Shown piece after piece: positions 17,460-26,812 of a stretch of DNA of 50,744 bases. The DNA lies in the NCBI GenBank assembly GCA_903892675.1, contig CAITJJ010000242.1:1-50744 (forward strand), read 5' to 3'. The stretch is from an uncultured Hyphomicrobiales bacterium (GTDB taxonomy: Bacteria > Pseudomonadota > Alphaproteobacteria > Rhizobiales > Xanthobacteraceae). Positions within the stretch are counted from its first letter, which is position 1, and every line of letters begins with the position of its first letter. The translations under genes were made by a program, and so were the position numbers. The notes under the pieces are model-generated. The model was not told the DNA's origin, did not search any database, and saw only the letters and a program-made list of their open reading frames with translations.

Positions 17460-17588
17460 ACGTCGACGCCGACCCCCGGCTCAGAAGTGACCCGGACCGG
17501 TCCGGATCGCAAGGCGCGTTTTATCGCAAGGCTGCCCAAATAACCGCCGGTCCTTGCTGCCGCCATAATAGCCGGTTACCTGATTTAT

Positions 17589-17596
17589 GCTATAAT
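17589..17596 (+). promoter_or_regulatory. Possible -10 element upstream of the lipoprotein gene
   Basis: TGCTATAAT-type sequence with a consensus TATAAT at 17591-17596, about 50 bases before the ATG at 17646. No good -35 box is seen at the usual distance, so this is weak. Confidence 0.3.
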
Positions 17597-17645
17597 TCAT
17601 TGAGTCTGCATTGATTTTCCTTCATTCGCGGGATTGCTTGAGAGC

Positions 17646-18029
17646 ATGGCGCGCACGGCACTTATTCCGGTTTTCGTAGGATACCGTCTCGCCCTTGGCC
17701 TAAGCTTGGGCTTGGCTGCCGGGCTCGGCGGCTGTGCCACCGGCGCCATGCTCGAGCAGCTGCCAGCGTCGATTGGAGGCGAGCCGACAGACCTGCCGGC
17801 AAAACCCGCGGTCGCGTACCAATATCCGGCCGTCCACGATATGCCGCCGACCCGTGCGGATGCGCCGATGAGCGATAACGAGCAGGTCAGGATGGAAAAG
17901 GAGCTGCGGGCCGCCCGCGACCGCCAAGAGGGGCTATATGGACAGGCCCCGAAGCCGGCCTCGAGGGCAAAAAGTCGGCCTGCGGCCGCCGATAGCGACC
18001 AATCCTCTGGTGCAACGACCAACCCGTGA
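17646..18029 (+). CDS. Small predicted lipoprotein
   Basis: A 127-residue protein with a long hydrophobic segment (about 8-26) ending in a lipobox-like LGGC, with Cys near residue 30, so it is probably lipid-anchored. The rest is Ala/Pro-rich and hydrophilic, with a short charged helix NEQVRMEKELRAARDRQ near 82-98 and a low-complexity tail. I recognise no functional domain. ATG 17646 is preferred; a TTG 12 bases upstream is in frame. It is divergent from phaC and is followed by a hairpin and then alaC. Confidence 0.65.
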   Translation: MARTALIPVFVGYRLALGLSLGLAAGLGGCATGAMLEQLPASIGGEPTDLPAKPAVAYQYPAVHDMPPTRADAPMSDNEQVRMEKELRAARDRQEGLYGQAPKPASRAKSRPAAADSDQSSGATTNP

Positions 18030-18035
18030 TAAAAG

Positions 18036-18062
18036 CCAGCCGGGGTAACGCCTGCCGGCTGG
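18036..18062 (+). terminator. Hairpin after the lipoprotein gene
   Basis: CCAGCCGG (18036-18043) pairs with CCGGCTGG (18055-18062) over an 11-base loop, 6 bases past the stop. A second inverted repeat GCGCTA/TAGCGC (18075-18080, 18090-18095) follows in the alaC leader. There is no strong T-run. Confidence 0.5.
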
Positions 18063-18129
18063 AAAGGGCAGCCAGCGCTACACGCTAGATAGCGCCAGGC
18101 AGCAGAAAAGCGACTTAAAGGTCTGACCG

Positions 18130-19347
18130 ATGGAAGAATTTTACCGCATCCGCCGCCTTCCGCCTTACGTGTTCGAGGAAGTGAACAAAGCCAAGGCCAA
18201 AGCCCGCGCCGCGGGTGCAGACATCGTCGATCTCGGTATGGGCAACCCCGATTTGCCGGCGCCGCAACACGTTCTCGACAAGCTCAAGGAGACCTTGGGC
18301 AAGCCGCGCACCGACCGTTATTCCGCCTCGCGCGGCATTCCGGGGTTGCGCCGTGCCCAGGCCGCCTATTACGAGCGCCGCTTCGGCGTGAAGCTCAATC
18401 CCGACACGCAAGTGGTTGCGACTCTGGGCTCGAAGGAAGGCTTCGCCAATATGGCGCAAGCCATCACCGCGCCGGGCGATGTCGTCATCGTGCCGGATCC
18501 GAGCTATCCGATTCACGCCTTCGGCTTCCTGATGGCCGGCGGCGTCATCCGCTCGGTATCGTCGGAGCCGACGCCGGACTTTTTCGTTCAGGTCGAACGG
18601 GCCATCCGCCACTCGATCCCGAAGCCGATCGCGATCGTCGTCTGTTATCCGTCGAACCCGACCGCATACGTTGCCGGTCTCGATTTCTACAAAGACCTCG
18701 TCGCTTTTGCGAAAAAGCACGAGATCTTCATTCTGTCTGACCTGGCTTATGCCGAAGTCTATTTCGACGGCGTGCCGCCGCCGTCGGTGCTGCAGGTGCC
18801 CGGCGCGAACGATGTCGCCGTTGAGTTCACCTCGATGTCGAAAACGTTCTCGATGGCCGGCTGGCGCATGGGCTTTGCCGTCGGCAATGAACGGCTGATC
18901 GCCGCGCTCGGCCGCGTGAAGTCGTATCTCGATTACGGCGCTTTCACGCCGGTGCAGGTCGCGGCGGCCGCCGCGCTCAACGGTCCGGACGATTGTGTGC
19001 GCGAGATGCGCAGCATCTATACGAAGCGCCGCGACGTCATGGTCGAAAGCTTTTCGCGCGCCGGCTGGGACGTGCCGCCGCCGTCGGCGTCGATGTTCGC
19101 GTGGTCGCCGATTCCGGCGCCGTTCCAGGAGATGGGTTCGGTCGAGTTCGCCAAGCTCCTGGTCGAGAAAGCCGAAGTGGCGGTTTCGCCTGGCACCGGC
19201 TTCGGCGAACGGGGCGAGGGCTTTGTACGTATCGCGCTGGTGGAGAACGAACAGCGCATCCGCCAAGCCGCACGCAATATCAAAAAGTTTCTGGAAACGG
19301 CGCCGCAGCAATTGCACAACGTCGTTCCGCTTGCGACCCGACGATAG
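18130..19347 (+). CDS. alaC: PLP-dependent aminotransferase, AlaC type
   Basis: A 405-residue class I aminotransferase with collinear similarity to E. coli AlaC (glutamate-pyruvate transaminase). Marks are RRLPPYVFEEVNKAK at the start, MGNPDLP (37-43), the substrate-phosphate loop YSASRGIPGLR, VPDPSYPIH, the PLP-ring region YPSNPTA (173-179), and K238 in SMSKTFSMAGWRMGF, the Schiff-base lysine. It acts in the cytoplasm to make alanine or a related amino acid. It sits 17 bases before hom, and the pair probably forms an operon. LL-diaminopimelate aminotransferase is a less likely alternative. Confidence 0.92.
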   Translation: MEEFYRIRRLPPYVFEEVNKAKAKARAAGADIVDLGMGNPDLPAPQHVLDKLKETLGKPRTDRYSASRGIPGLRRAQAAYYERRFGVKLNPDTQVVATLGSKEGFANMAQAITAPGDVVIVPDPSYPIHAFGFLMAGGVIRSVSSEPTPDFFVQVERAIRHSIPKPIAIVVCYPSNPTAYVAGLDFYKDLVAFAKKHEIFILSDLAYAEVYFDGVPPPSVLQVPGANDVAVEFTSMSKTFSMAGWRMGFAVGNERLIAALGRVKSYLDYGAFTPVQVAAAAALNGPDDCVREMRSIYTKRRDVMVESFSRAGWDVPPPSASMFAWSPIPAPFQEMGSVEFAKLLVEKAEVAVSPGTGFGERGEGFVRIALVENEQRIRQAARNIKKFLETAPQQLHNVVPLATRR

Positions 19348-19364
19348 ATCAGGCGACAAATCAA

Positions 19365-20678
19365 ATGACGAAGCCCCTCCGAGTCGGTGTCGCCGGCCTA
19401 GGCACTGTCGGCGCCGCATTGATCGCGCAGGTCGCGGCGCAGCGTGCGCAATTGACGGCGCGCTGCGGCCGCGGCATCGACATCGTCGCAGTCTGCGCCC
19501 GTTCCAAGGCCAAGAACCGAGGCGTCGACCTCAAGAAGATGAAATGGTTTTCCGATCCCGTCGAACTGGCGGGCGACCCGGGCATAGACGTGTTCGTGGA
19601 GTTGATGGGCGGATCGGGCGACCCGGCGAAAACAGCCGTTGAATTCGCACTCGCCTCCGGCAAATCGGCGGTCACCGCCAACAAGGCGTTGCTGGCCAAG
19701 CACGGCGTCAAACTGGCACAACTGGCCGAGAAGAGTGGCGTTGCTCTCAATTACGAGGCGGCGGTGGGCGCGGCGATCCCGATCGTCAAGACCCTGCGCG
19801 AAGGGCTCACCGGCAATTCGATCGACCGCATCTATGGCATCCTTAACGGCACCTGCAATTACATTCTGACAAGGATGGAGCAGGAGAAGCTGTCCTTCGC
19901 CGAATGCCTGAAGCAGGCGCAGCAGCTTGGTTACGCCGAGGCCAATCCGGCCTTCGACATCGAAGGCCATGACACCGCGCAGAAGTTATCGCTGCTCGCC
20001 AGTCTGGCTTTCGGCACCAAGGTCGACCAGAGCGCGATCTATGTCGAAGGCATATCGTCGATCGCCGCTGCCGATCTCGCCGCTGCCGATGAACTCGGAT
20101 ATCGCGTGAAATTACTCGGCGTCGCGGTCAAGACGCCGCAGGGCATTGAGCAGCGCGTGCATCCGACAATGGTGCGCAAGGAGTCATCGATCGCCCAGGT
20201 CATGGGCGTGACCAATGCGGTAACGATTGACGCCAAAGGCATCAATCCGATCACCTTGATCGGGCCGGGCGCCGGCGGCGCGGCCACCGCTTCGGCGGTA
20301 TTGTCGGATATCGCCGATGTCGCGCGCGGCCAGAAGACGTCGCCATTCGGCCGACCGACGGCAAGTCTGACCAGCGTGCGCAAGGCGCCGATGCAGCGTC
20401 ACGAAGGCGGCTATTACATCCGGCTGATGGCGCGCGACAAGCCCGGCACCGCGGCGAGCATTGCGACAAGGCTGGCCGAACAGGAAATCTCGCTGGAGTC
20501 GATTGTCCAGCGTCACCCCAAGGATGGTCCCAGCGCCGATACCGCCAAAGGTTCGGTGCCGGTCATACTGATTACCTATGCAACCAGCGAAGATGGCGTG
20601 CGCAAAGCCCTTGCCGCTGTGGGCCGCGACAAGGTCATCTCTGGCCGTCCGCAGGTGATCCGGATAGAGAAGAACTAG
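19365..20678 (+). CDS. hom: Homoserine dehydrogenase
   Basis: A 437-residue monofunctional homoserine dehydrogenase, which reduces aspartate semialdehyde to homoserine on the way to threonine and methionine. The NAD(P)-binding motif VAGLGTVGAAL is at 8-18. TANKALLAKHG and the active-site region GILNGTCNYILTRME, then AEANPAFDIEGHDTAQKLSLLASLAFG with the catalytic Asp and Lys, are intact. A C-terminal ACT domain begins at YYIRLMARDKPG (about 346), a likely threonine feedback site. The ATG at 19365 is preceded by AGGCGAC. Earlier in-frame starts would run into alaC and are rejected. Confidence 0.96.
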   Translation: MTKPLRVGVAGLGTVGAALIAQVAAQRAQLTARCGRGIDIVAVCARSKAKNRGVDLKKMKWFSDPVELAGDPGIDVFVELMGGSGDPAKTAVEFALASGKSAVTANKALLAKHGVKLAQLAEKSGVALNYEAAVGAAIPIVKTLREGLTGNSIDRIYGILNGTCNYILTRMEQEKLSFAECLKQAQQLGYAEANPAFDIEGHDTAQKLSLLASLAFGTKVDQSAIYVEGISSIAAADLAAADELGYRVKLLGVAVKTPQGIEQRVHPTMVRKESSIAQVMGVTNAVTIDAKGINPITLIGPGAGGAATASAVLSDIADVARGQKTSPFGRPTASLTSVRKAPMQRHEGGYYIRLMARDKPGTAASIATRLAEQEISLESIVQRHPKDGPSADTAKGSVPVILITYATSEDGVRKALAAVGRDKVISGRPQVIRIEKN

Positions 20679-20735
20679 GCAAGCGGCTTTAGCCGCCGAA
20701 TTGTCAGCGATAGTATTTGTAAGAGGAACGCCACG

Positions 20736-21728
20736 ATGGCTTCGATCACTGTCCAGCCCGAACTGCTGCTGGAGCGCATTCTCACTCTCGAAATCGTGCG
20801 CGTTACCGAGCGCGCCGCGGTTTCGGCTGCGCGCTTACGCGGACGCGGCCTGGACAAGGCCTCCGATCAGGCCGCGGTCGACGCCATGCGCCGCGAACTC
20901 AACAAGCTGCCGATCGACGGCACTGTGGTGATAGGCGAGGGCGAGATCGACGAAGCGCCGATGCTGTTCATCGGTGAAAAGGTAGGCAACCGAAACGGTC
21001 CGAAGGTCGACATTGCCGTCGATCCGCTCGAAGGCACTGTCCTCTGCGCCAAGAACATGCCGGGCGCGATTGCCACCATCGCCATGGCCGACGGCGGCAC
21101 GCTGCTGCATGCGCCGGACTGCTACATGGACAAGATCGCTATCGGCCCGGGCTATCCGAAGGGCACGGTCGATCTCGACGCTTCGGCCGAGGACAACATC
21201 ATCAGTCTGGCCAAGGCCAAGGGCGTCAAACCGTCGGAAATCACCGCCATTCTGCTCGATCGTCCGCGCCATGCCGACAAGATCGCCGCCATCCGCAAAT
21301 TGGGCGCCGCGGTCAGTCTGATCAGCGACGGCGACGTCGCCGGCGTCATTCATTGCGCCGAGCCGAAGACCGGCATCGACATCTATCTGGGCAGCGGCGG
21401 CGCGCCGGAAGGCGTTCTGTCGGCGGCGGCTTTGCGCTGCATCGGCGGTCAGATGCAGACGCGCCTGATCATCGACACCGAGGCGTTGCAGGAGCGCATC
21501 CGCAAGATGGGCATCAAGGACGCGCGGAAAAAATACGAGATCGAGGACATGGTGAAAGGCGATTGCCTGTTCGCCGCCACCGGCGTCACCACCGGCGCGA
21601 TGCTGCGCGGCGTCGTCTTCGGCAAGGACATGATCGAGACCGAAACCGTGGTGATGCGCTCGGCGACCGGCACCGTGCGGCGCGTGATCGGCGAACACCG
21701 GCAACTGGCGAAGTTTCATCTGGATTAG
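20736..21728 (+). CDS. glpX: Class II fructose-1,6-bisphosphatase
   Basis: A 330-residue GlpX, which dephosphorylates fructose-1,6-bisphosphate in gluconeogenesis, using Mg2+ or Mn2+. Metal-ligand blocks are visible: VVIGEGEIDEAPML (about 67-80), DIAVDPLEGT (with D and E) near 91-100, YMDKIAIGP near 127, SDGDVAGVIHCAEP (about 196-209), and GSGGAPEGVLSAAALRCIGG near 216-235. Length matches the family. GAGGAACGCC precedes the ATG, 57 bases after hom. The order alaC-hom-glpX-recJ suggests a housekeeping transcription unit. Confidence 0.97.
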   Translation: MASITVQPELLLERILTLEIVRVTERAAVSAARLRGRGLDKASDQAAVDAMRRELNKLPIDGTVVIGEGEIDEAPMLFIGEKVGNRNGPKVDIAVDPLEGTVLCAKNMPGAIATIAMADGGTLLHAPDCYMDKIAIGPGYPKGTVDLDASAEDNIISLAKAKGVKPSEITAILLDRPRHADKIAAIRKLGAAVSLISDGDVAGVIHCAEPKTGIDIYLGSGGAPEGVLSAAALRCIGGQMQTRLIIDTEALQERIRKMGIKDARKKYEIEDMVKGDCLFAATGVTTGAMLRGVVFGKDMIETETVVMRSATGTVRRVIGEHRQLAKFHLD

Positions 21729-21789
21729 TCGCGGCTGCAGCGGTTTCGGACAACGTGCACCGGCCGCATAAACTCCCTATATTGGCCGC

Positions 21790-23610
21790 ATGGCGAACAT
21801 CACGGCCCTGCCGGCAGACCTGTCGAGTGAACGTTTCTTTCTCGGTGTCGAGAAGTCGGCGACCGGCCGCGCCTGGCGCGACCGGCTGGACGCACGCGGC
21901 GTGGCGCGCGCCACCACCATCGCGCAACGTCTCGGCACGCCAGAACTGCTGGCGCGCGTGCTGGCCGGCCGCGGTGTGGAAGCCGACGAGGCGGAATCCT
22001 ATCTCGATCCAACCATCAAAAATTTGATGCCCGACCCGTCGCTGCTCACCGACATGGCGGCCGCCAGCGCGCGCCTTGCCGACGCAGTCGTGCGCGGCGA
22101 AAAGGTCGCCATCTTCGGCGACTACGATGTCGACGGCGCCACCTCGGCGGCGTTGCTCACACGCTATCTTCGGCAATGCGGTCTCGACCCGGTCGTGCAT
22201 ATTCCCGACCGGATTTTTGAAGGCTACGGGCCGAATGTCGGCGCAATCAAAAGCTTTGCCGAAAAGGACGTGACGCTGCTGGTGACGGTCGATTGCGGCA
22301 CGACAAGCAATGTCACGCTGCGGGAAGCGGGCCCGCTCGGCATGGATGTGGTGATCCTCGATCATCATCAGGCCGACGTCGAATTGCCAACGGCGGTCGC
22401 GATCGTCAATCCGAACCGCGCCGACGATCTGTCGGGCTTAGGTTATCTCTGTGCCGCCGGGATTGTGTTCATGACGTTGGTGGCTCTGACCCGCGAATTG
22501 CGTGGCCGCGATTTTTTCACCGCCACGCGGCCGGCGCCCGATCTGCTGTCGATGCTCGATCTGGTCGCACTCGGCACCGTCGCCGACGTCGTGCCGCTGA
22601 AGGGGCTCAATCGTGCTTTCGTCGCCAAGGGATTGATCGCGCTGCGCCGGCGCGAGCAGGTCGGCCTGACCGCACTGATGGATGCGGCGCGTCTCAACGG
22701 TCCGCCGGAGGCGTTTCATCTCGGATTTCTGCTGGGCCCGCGCATCAATGCCGGCGGTCGCATTGGCCGCGCCGATCTCGGTGTGCGGCTGATGCTGGAA
22801 GACGATTCAATCGAGGCCGGGCGTATCGCCGCCGAGCTGGATCGGCTGAATGCCGAGCGCCGTCTGATCGAAGTCGCGGCGGTGGCGCAGGCCGAGGCCG
22901 AAGCCATGGCCGCGCTCGGCATCGAGGAGACCGGCGCTATTGTCGTCACCGCGCAGGAAGGCTGGCATCCTGGCGTGGTCGGGCTGGTGGCGGCGCGGCT
23001 GAAGGAACGTTTCGGCCGGCCGGCATTTGCGATTGCGCTGGAGCCCGGCGGTACCGGCACGGGTTCGGGGCGTTCGATTGCCGGCGTCGATCTCGGCCGC
23101 GCTGTGCGCCAGGCGGTGCAGGACGGTTTGCTGATCAAAGGCGGCGGGCACGCGATGGCAGCGGGCATCACTTTGCGCAAAGGTTCGCTCGGCGCCTTCC
23201 GCGCGTTTATGGAACAGACATTGTCGGCGTCGGTCGAGGTATCGCGCCGCGACAGTGCGTTGAAGATCGATGGCGCGGTCAGCGCCGGCGCGGTGACCCC
23301 GGCCTTGTGCGAATTGCTGTCGAAGGCCGGGCCTTATGGCGCCGGCAATCCGGAGCCGGTGCTGGCATTGCCGGGGCATACGCTGGCTTACGTCGATCCG
23401 GTCGGCGAGAACCACATCCGCGCGCGCTTCAAATCCGGCGATGGCAAATTCGTCAATGCGATTGCGTTTCGTGTTGCTGGGACGCCGCTCGGCAAGGCCT
23501 TGATCGACAATCGCGGCCGGCAGATGCACGCAGCCGGTTATCTTTCGGTCGATCGCTGGCAAGGTGAAGAGCGCGTGCAAATGCGGCTCAGCGATGTCGC
23601 GGTGAGCTGA
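21790..23610 (+). CDS. recJ: Single-stranded-DNA-specific exonuclease RecJ
   Basis: A 606-residue RecJ of the DHH phosphoesterase superfamily, a 5'-3' ssDNA exonuclease in recombination and mismatch repair. Motif I is GDYDVDGATSAALL (about 111-124). VDCGTTS (about 168) and the DHH motif LDHHQAD (about 188-194) follow. GLGYLCAAGIVF lies near 217 and GPRINAGGRIG near 316. The DHHA1 region has GWHPGVVGLVAARLKERFGRPAFAI and the GGGHAMAAGI motif near 452. An OB-fold tail ends the protein. No clear ribosome site is seen, but the length is normal. Confidence 0.97.
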   Translation: MANITALPADLSSERFFLGVEKSATGRAWRDRLDARGVARATTIAQRLGTPELLARVLAGRGVEADEAESYLDPTIKNLMPDPSLLTDMAAASARLADAVVRGEKVAIFGDYDVDGATSAALLTRYLRQCGLDPVVHIPDRIFEGYGPNVGAIKSFAEKDVTLLVTVDCGTTSNVTLREAGPLGMDVVILDHHQADVELPTAVAIVNPNRADDLSGLGYLCAAGIVFMTLVALTRELRGRDFFTATRPAPDLLSMLDLVALGTVADVVPLKGLNRAFVAKGLIALRRREQVGLTALMDAARLNGPPEAFHLGFLLGPRINAGGRIGRADLGVRLMLEDDSIEAGRIAAELDRLNAERRLIEVAAVAQAEAEAMAALGIEETGAIVVTAQEGWHPGVVGLVAARLKERFGRPAFAIALEPGGTGTGSGRSIAGVDLGRAVRQAVQDGLLIKGGGHAMAAGITLRKGSLGAFRAFMEQTLSASVEVSRRDSALKIDGAVSAGAVTPALCELLSKAGPYGAGNPEPVLALPGHTLAYVDPVGENHIRARFKSGDGKFVNAIAFRVAGTPLGKALIDNRGRQMHAAGYLSVDRWQGEERVQMRLSDVAVS

Positions 23611-23737
23611 ACCGGTATCCCGAAGCCGCAAATTTTCTGTGATTGACGGCAAAAAAGGTCAATTTTGCTCAGACGCCGAATTCCGGCCGCGAGATTATTA
23701 AGTGCCTAGACCCTGACCTAGGTGTTCTCGTGTGCGT

Positions 23738-23770
23738 CCCCGCCCGATGCTCCCCCAGCAAAGGGCGGGG
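23738..23770. terminator. GC-rich hairpin between recJ and a convergent hypothetical gene
   Basis: CCCCGCCC (23738-23745) and GGGCGGGG (23763-23770) form an 8-bp stem with a 17-base loop that can itself pair differently (CTCCCCC with GGGGGAG). A weaker CCTAG/CTAGG repeat is at 23705-23722. The 200-base gap is convergent, so bidirectional termination is the likely role. Otherwise I see nothing in it. Confidence 0.4.
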
Positions 23771-23810
23771 GAGTACGCGCGTTGCGGTTTGGCCTTTAGC
23801 CGAAGGGCGG

Positions 23811-24143
23811 TCAGCCGATCGCCGAACGGGTCGGGCGGTTAGCCGCCGGAATGATGCGCCGGGAAATCTTGCGCTCGACCACGATGGAGCGCGGCGCCGA
23901 CGCCGAACCGGTAAACACCACGGATTTGACGGCGTCGCGGCGCGGCGGGGCGAGCTTGGCCAGTTCGGCGCGAACCTGATCGCGCGGCAGTCCCATGAGC
24001 GCGGCAGCGATATCGGCTTGCTCGTCGAGGTCGTCGGTGAGCCCCTGGGCGGCGGTGATGGCCTCGGCCAAAGTCGGCATTTCCTCGCGGACGCGGCGGG
24101 CGCCGTATTTGGTATTCCAGGAATTGTTATTGTTTTTGCTCAT
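23811..24143 (-). CDS. Small conserved-looking hypothetical protein
   Basis: A 110-residue basic, soluble protein without signal or membrane segment. A short acidic helix region (TLAEAITAAQGLTDDLDEQ, about 24-42) is followed by LPRDQVRAELAKLAPPRRDAVKSVVF and an Arg-rich tail. I recognise no family. Start ATG at 24143 follows a purine-rich GAGCGAAAAG. It lies 140 bases from the HerA-like gene start side and converges with recJ. Confidence 0.6.
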   Translation of the reverse strand: MSKNNNNSWNTKYGARRVREEMPTLAEAITAAQGLTDDLDEQADIAAALMGLPRDQVRAELAKLAPPRRDAVKSVVFTGSASAPRSIVVERKISRRIIPAANRPTRSAIG

Positions 24144-24283
24144 CTTTTCGCTCTCGGCAGACTCAATGTGGGGACCACTATGCCGTATATGGTGCGGTGC
24201 AGCAATAAAAATAGAGCGTTGCGGTAAATGTTCCCCAGCCGACTGGCGAAGCGTTGGACCGTGACCCGAATGCGCGCGTAGCG

Positions 24284-25900
24284 TCAGCGCCGCATCATGC
24301 CGCCCAGCGTCCCGCGCACGATGGCGCGGCCGATGGTGCCGCCGGTCTTGCCGCCGACTGACCGCCCAAGATCGGCGGCAATCTGACCGGCGATACGGTT
24401 GGCGATCGACCGGGTGACTTCGCGGGCGACCAGTTGTCCGGTCGACAGGCGCGTCCCGCGCGGCGTCGCGGTGCCGAAAATTCCGCCGATGAATCCGCCG
24501 ATGCCGCCGAGGAGGCCACCGCCAGCGGGCGCGCTCTCTCCGGGGGCCTGGGCAGGCGACTGGCCGGGGGCTTGTCCGGGCACCGGCGCGGTAACCGTGG
24601 TGCTGCCATCCTTCAGCCTTTGCTGCAGGACTTCGTAGGCGGATTCGGAATCGATCTGCTGTTCGTATTTGCCCTTTACCGGGCTCGCCTGAATGATCGC
24701 CTTGCGTTCTTCCGGCGTGATGACGCCGAGGCGGGCTGAGGGCGGAGCGATCATCGCCCGTTCGACCAGCGAGGGAATGCCATTGCCTTCAAGGAACGAG
24801 ACGAGTGCTTCGCCCTTGCCAAGCTCCATGATGATCTTGGCGGTGTCGAGCTTGGGATTGGCGCGGAAGGTTTCGGCCGCCGCCTTGACGGCCTTTTGGT
24901 CGCGCGGCGTGAAGGCGCGCAGCGCGTGCTGCACGCGGTTGCCCATTTGCGCCAGGACCGTGTCCGGCACGTCGAGCGGATTCTGCGTGACGAAATAGAC
25001 GCCGACGCCTTTTGAACGGATCAGGCGCACGACCTGCTCGATCTTGTCGAGCAGCGGCTTGGGCGCGTCGTTGAACAATAGATGCGCCTCGTCGAAGAAG
25101 AACACCAGTTTCGGCTTTTCCGGATCGCCCAGTTCCGGCATCTGCTCGAACAGCTCGGACAGCAGCCAAAGCAGGAACGTGCCGTAGAGCCTTGGATTTT
25201 CGATCAGTTTGTCGGCGGCGAGGATGTTGATATAGCCGCGGCCGTCGCGGTCGGTGCGCATAAAATCCGATAGCGCCAGCGCCGGCTCGCTGAAGAATTT
25301 GGTGCCGCCCTGATTTTCCAGCACCAGCAACTGACGCTGAATAGTGCCGACGCTGGCCTTCGACACATTGCCATATTGCGTGGTCAATTCGTCGGCGTGA
25401 TCGGCGATCAGCGACAGCACCGCGCGCAAATCCTTTAGGTCGAGCAGGATCAGGCCCTGTTCATCGGCGATGCGGAACGCGATATTCAGCACGCCTTCCT
25501 GCACGTCGTTGAGATCGAGCAGACGAGACAGCAGCAGCGGGCCCATTTCCGAAATGGTGGCGCGGATCGGATGGCCCTGGACGCCGAACAGGTCCCACAG
25601 CATGGCGGGAAAGCGGTCGGGCTCGTAGTCGAAGCCCATGTCCTTGGCGCGCTTGACCAGAAAATCCTTGGGCTCGCCGGTGGCGGAAATGCCGGACAGG
25701 TCGCCTTTCACGTCAGCGGCAAAGACCGGCACGCCGGCCCGCGAAAACCCTTCCGCCAGAACCTGGAGGGTGACGGTCTTGCCGGTACCCGTGGCCCCGG
25801 AAATGAGACCGTGACGGTTGGCTAGCTTCAGCGTCAGGTACTCGGCCTTGTTGCCGCTTTTCCCGACAAATATCTTGCCGTCCTGTTCGACCGTGCTCAT
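24284..25900 (-). CDS. HerA-like ATPase (DUF853 / YjgR family)
   Basis: A 538-residue P-loop ATPase. Walker A is GATGTGKTV (about 35-43), Walker B with the DEAH-like motif is [14 protein letters not shown] (about 265-278), and an arginine-rich segment [32 protein letters not shown] follows, all typical of the HerA/FtsK-superfamily protein YjgR. From about 425 a Pro/Gly/Ala-rich linker leads to a glycine-rich hydrophobic patch ([16 protein letters not shown]) and a basic tail. The cellular role of this family is unclear; no NurA-like nuclease gene is adjacent, which argues against HerA-NurA end resection. Confidence 0.85.
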   Translation of the reverse strand: MSTVEQDGKIFVGKSGNKAEYLTLKLANRHGLISGATGTGKTVTLQVLAEGFSRAGVPVFAADVKGDLSGISATGEPKDFLVKRAKDMGFDYEPDRFPAMLWDLFGVQGHPIRATISEMGPLLLSRLLDLNDVQEGVLNIAFRIADEQGLILLDLKDLRAVLSLIADHADELTTQYGNVSKASVGTIQRQLLVLENQGGTKFFSEPALALSDFMRTDRDGRGYINILAADKLIENPRLYGTFLLWLLSELFEQMPELGDPEKPKLVFFFDEAHLLFNDAPKPLLDKIEQVVRLIRSKGVGVYFVTQNPLDVPDTVLAQMGNRVQHALRAFTPRDQKAVKAAAETFRANPKLDTAKIIMELGKGEALVSFLEGNGIPSLVERAMIAPPSARLGVITPEERKAIIQASPVKGKYEQQIDSESAYEVLQQRLKDGSTTVTAPVPGQAPGQSPAQAPGESAPAGGGLLGGIGGFIGGIFGTATPRGTRLSTGQLVAREVTRSIANRIAGQIAADLGRSVGGKTGGTIGRAIVRGTLGGMMRR

Positions 25901-25992
25901 CGCATCACCTCGCCATCTGATACATCAATTGTGGCCAGCAACATGCAACATTCGCCGGGCTACGGCAAACCGTGGACCATTGAGGAAGGGGG

Positions 25993-26337
25993 TTAGCGCT
26001 TGCGCTGCTTGCGGCAAAACACGTCATAGACGGCGCCGATGATGACGCGGGCTTCGTCACTGGCGAGATTATAATAGATGGCCTTGCCGTCGCGCCGCGT
26101 CGACACCAGCCCATCGGCGCGCAGCCGCGCCAGTTGCTGCGAGACTGTCGGCTGGCGCAGCGAAAGAATTTCTTCCAATTCGCTCACCGACTTCTCGCCC
26201 TCGGCGAGAATGCAAAGGATCATCAGCCGGCTTTCGTGCGCCAGGGCTTTTAGAAAATCGCTCGCGCGCCTGGCGTTGCCAACCATGCGTTCAAGTTCTT
26301 GCGGACGTCCGCCACTGTCGATCTGCTGCAAGTTCAT
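25993..26337 (-). CDS. soxR: SoxR-type ArsR repressor of the sox cluster
   Basis: A 114-residue ArsR/SmtB winged-helix regulator. The helix-turn-helix region is LRQPTVSQQLARLRADGLVSTRRDGKAIYYNL split over about 60-91. C42 (MILCILAEGEK) and C108 (DVFCRKQ) match exactly the two persulfide-sensing positions of BigR/SqrR. In other alphaproteobacteria the ArsR-family SoxR represses sox genes until thiosulfate or derived polysulfide is present; the same is inferred here. It is the second gene of a leftward soxS-soxR pair, divergent from soxV. Candidate operators are listed at 30448 and 34603. Confidence 0.88.
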   Translation of the reverse strand: MNLQQIDSGGRPQELERMVGNARRASDFLKALAHESRLMILCILAEGEKSVSELEEILSLRQPTVSQQLARLRADGLVSTRRDGKAIYYNLASDEARVIIGAVYDVFCRKQRKR

Positions 26338-26374
26338 CGGTCACCAACGGACGAATTGTTGTCGTTTGCGAAAT

Positions 26375-26812
26375 TCACGAACGGCCTTCGATTCCTGGCG
26401 GCGCGTCAACCTTCCTGATCAATGCGCCGAGCAATCCCCAGAAATGCTCTTCACCCGGATAGCCGCGGATACGGCCGACTTCGCGCCCCTTGTCGATTAG
26501 GACGAACAACGGCGTCAACCGCTCGTTCGCAATGAAGGCCAGATCGGGCGGCAGAGCCCGGTCTGTGTCGACGCGCCGTAACGGCGCGCGTTTGCCTTCG
26601 TCGGTTTTATCATAAACCGGTGCGATTTCCCGGTCGAAGGCGGCGCACCAGACGCAACCGGCCTGTTGGAACATTACCAGCTCGGCGGCGCGCGCCGAAA
26701 CATCGGTCAGCGCGATATACATCGCGCCTACGACGGCAATGCCAGCAAAATATTTCACCAAACATGAAACTGTCGGCAAATTTATTCTCTTGCTAATTCG
26801 GTGGATAAACAA
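26375..26812 (-). CDS. soxS: SoxS-like exported thioredoxin
   Basis: Up to 145 residues, with one N-terminal membrane or signal segment (YFAGIAVVGAMYIALTDVSA) and a thioredoxin-type motif C-V-W-C in QQAGCVWCAAFDREIAP. It then has a cis-Pro-like TPLFVLI and a GYPGEEHFW C-terminus, as in SoxS/SoxW-group thiol-disulfide proteins. SoxS of Paracoccus reactivates the Sox carrier SoxY; that role is inferred here. The annotated start is a TTG at 26812. In-frame TTG or GTG codons about 18 codons later would give a more compact signal peptide, so the start is uncertain. It is 37 bases upstream of soxR. Confidence 0.8.
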   Translation of the reverse strand: MFIHRISKRINLPTVSCLVKYFAGIAVVGAMYIALTDVSARAAELVMFQQAGCVWCAAFDREIAPVYDKTDEGKRAPLRRVDTDRALPPDLAFIANERLTPLFVLIDKGREVGRIRGYPGEEHFWGLLGALIRKVDAPPGIEGRS

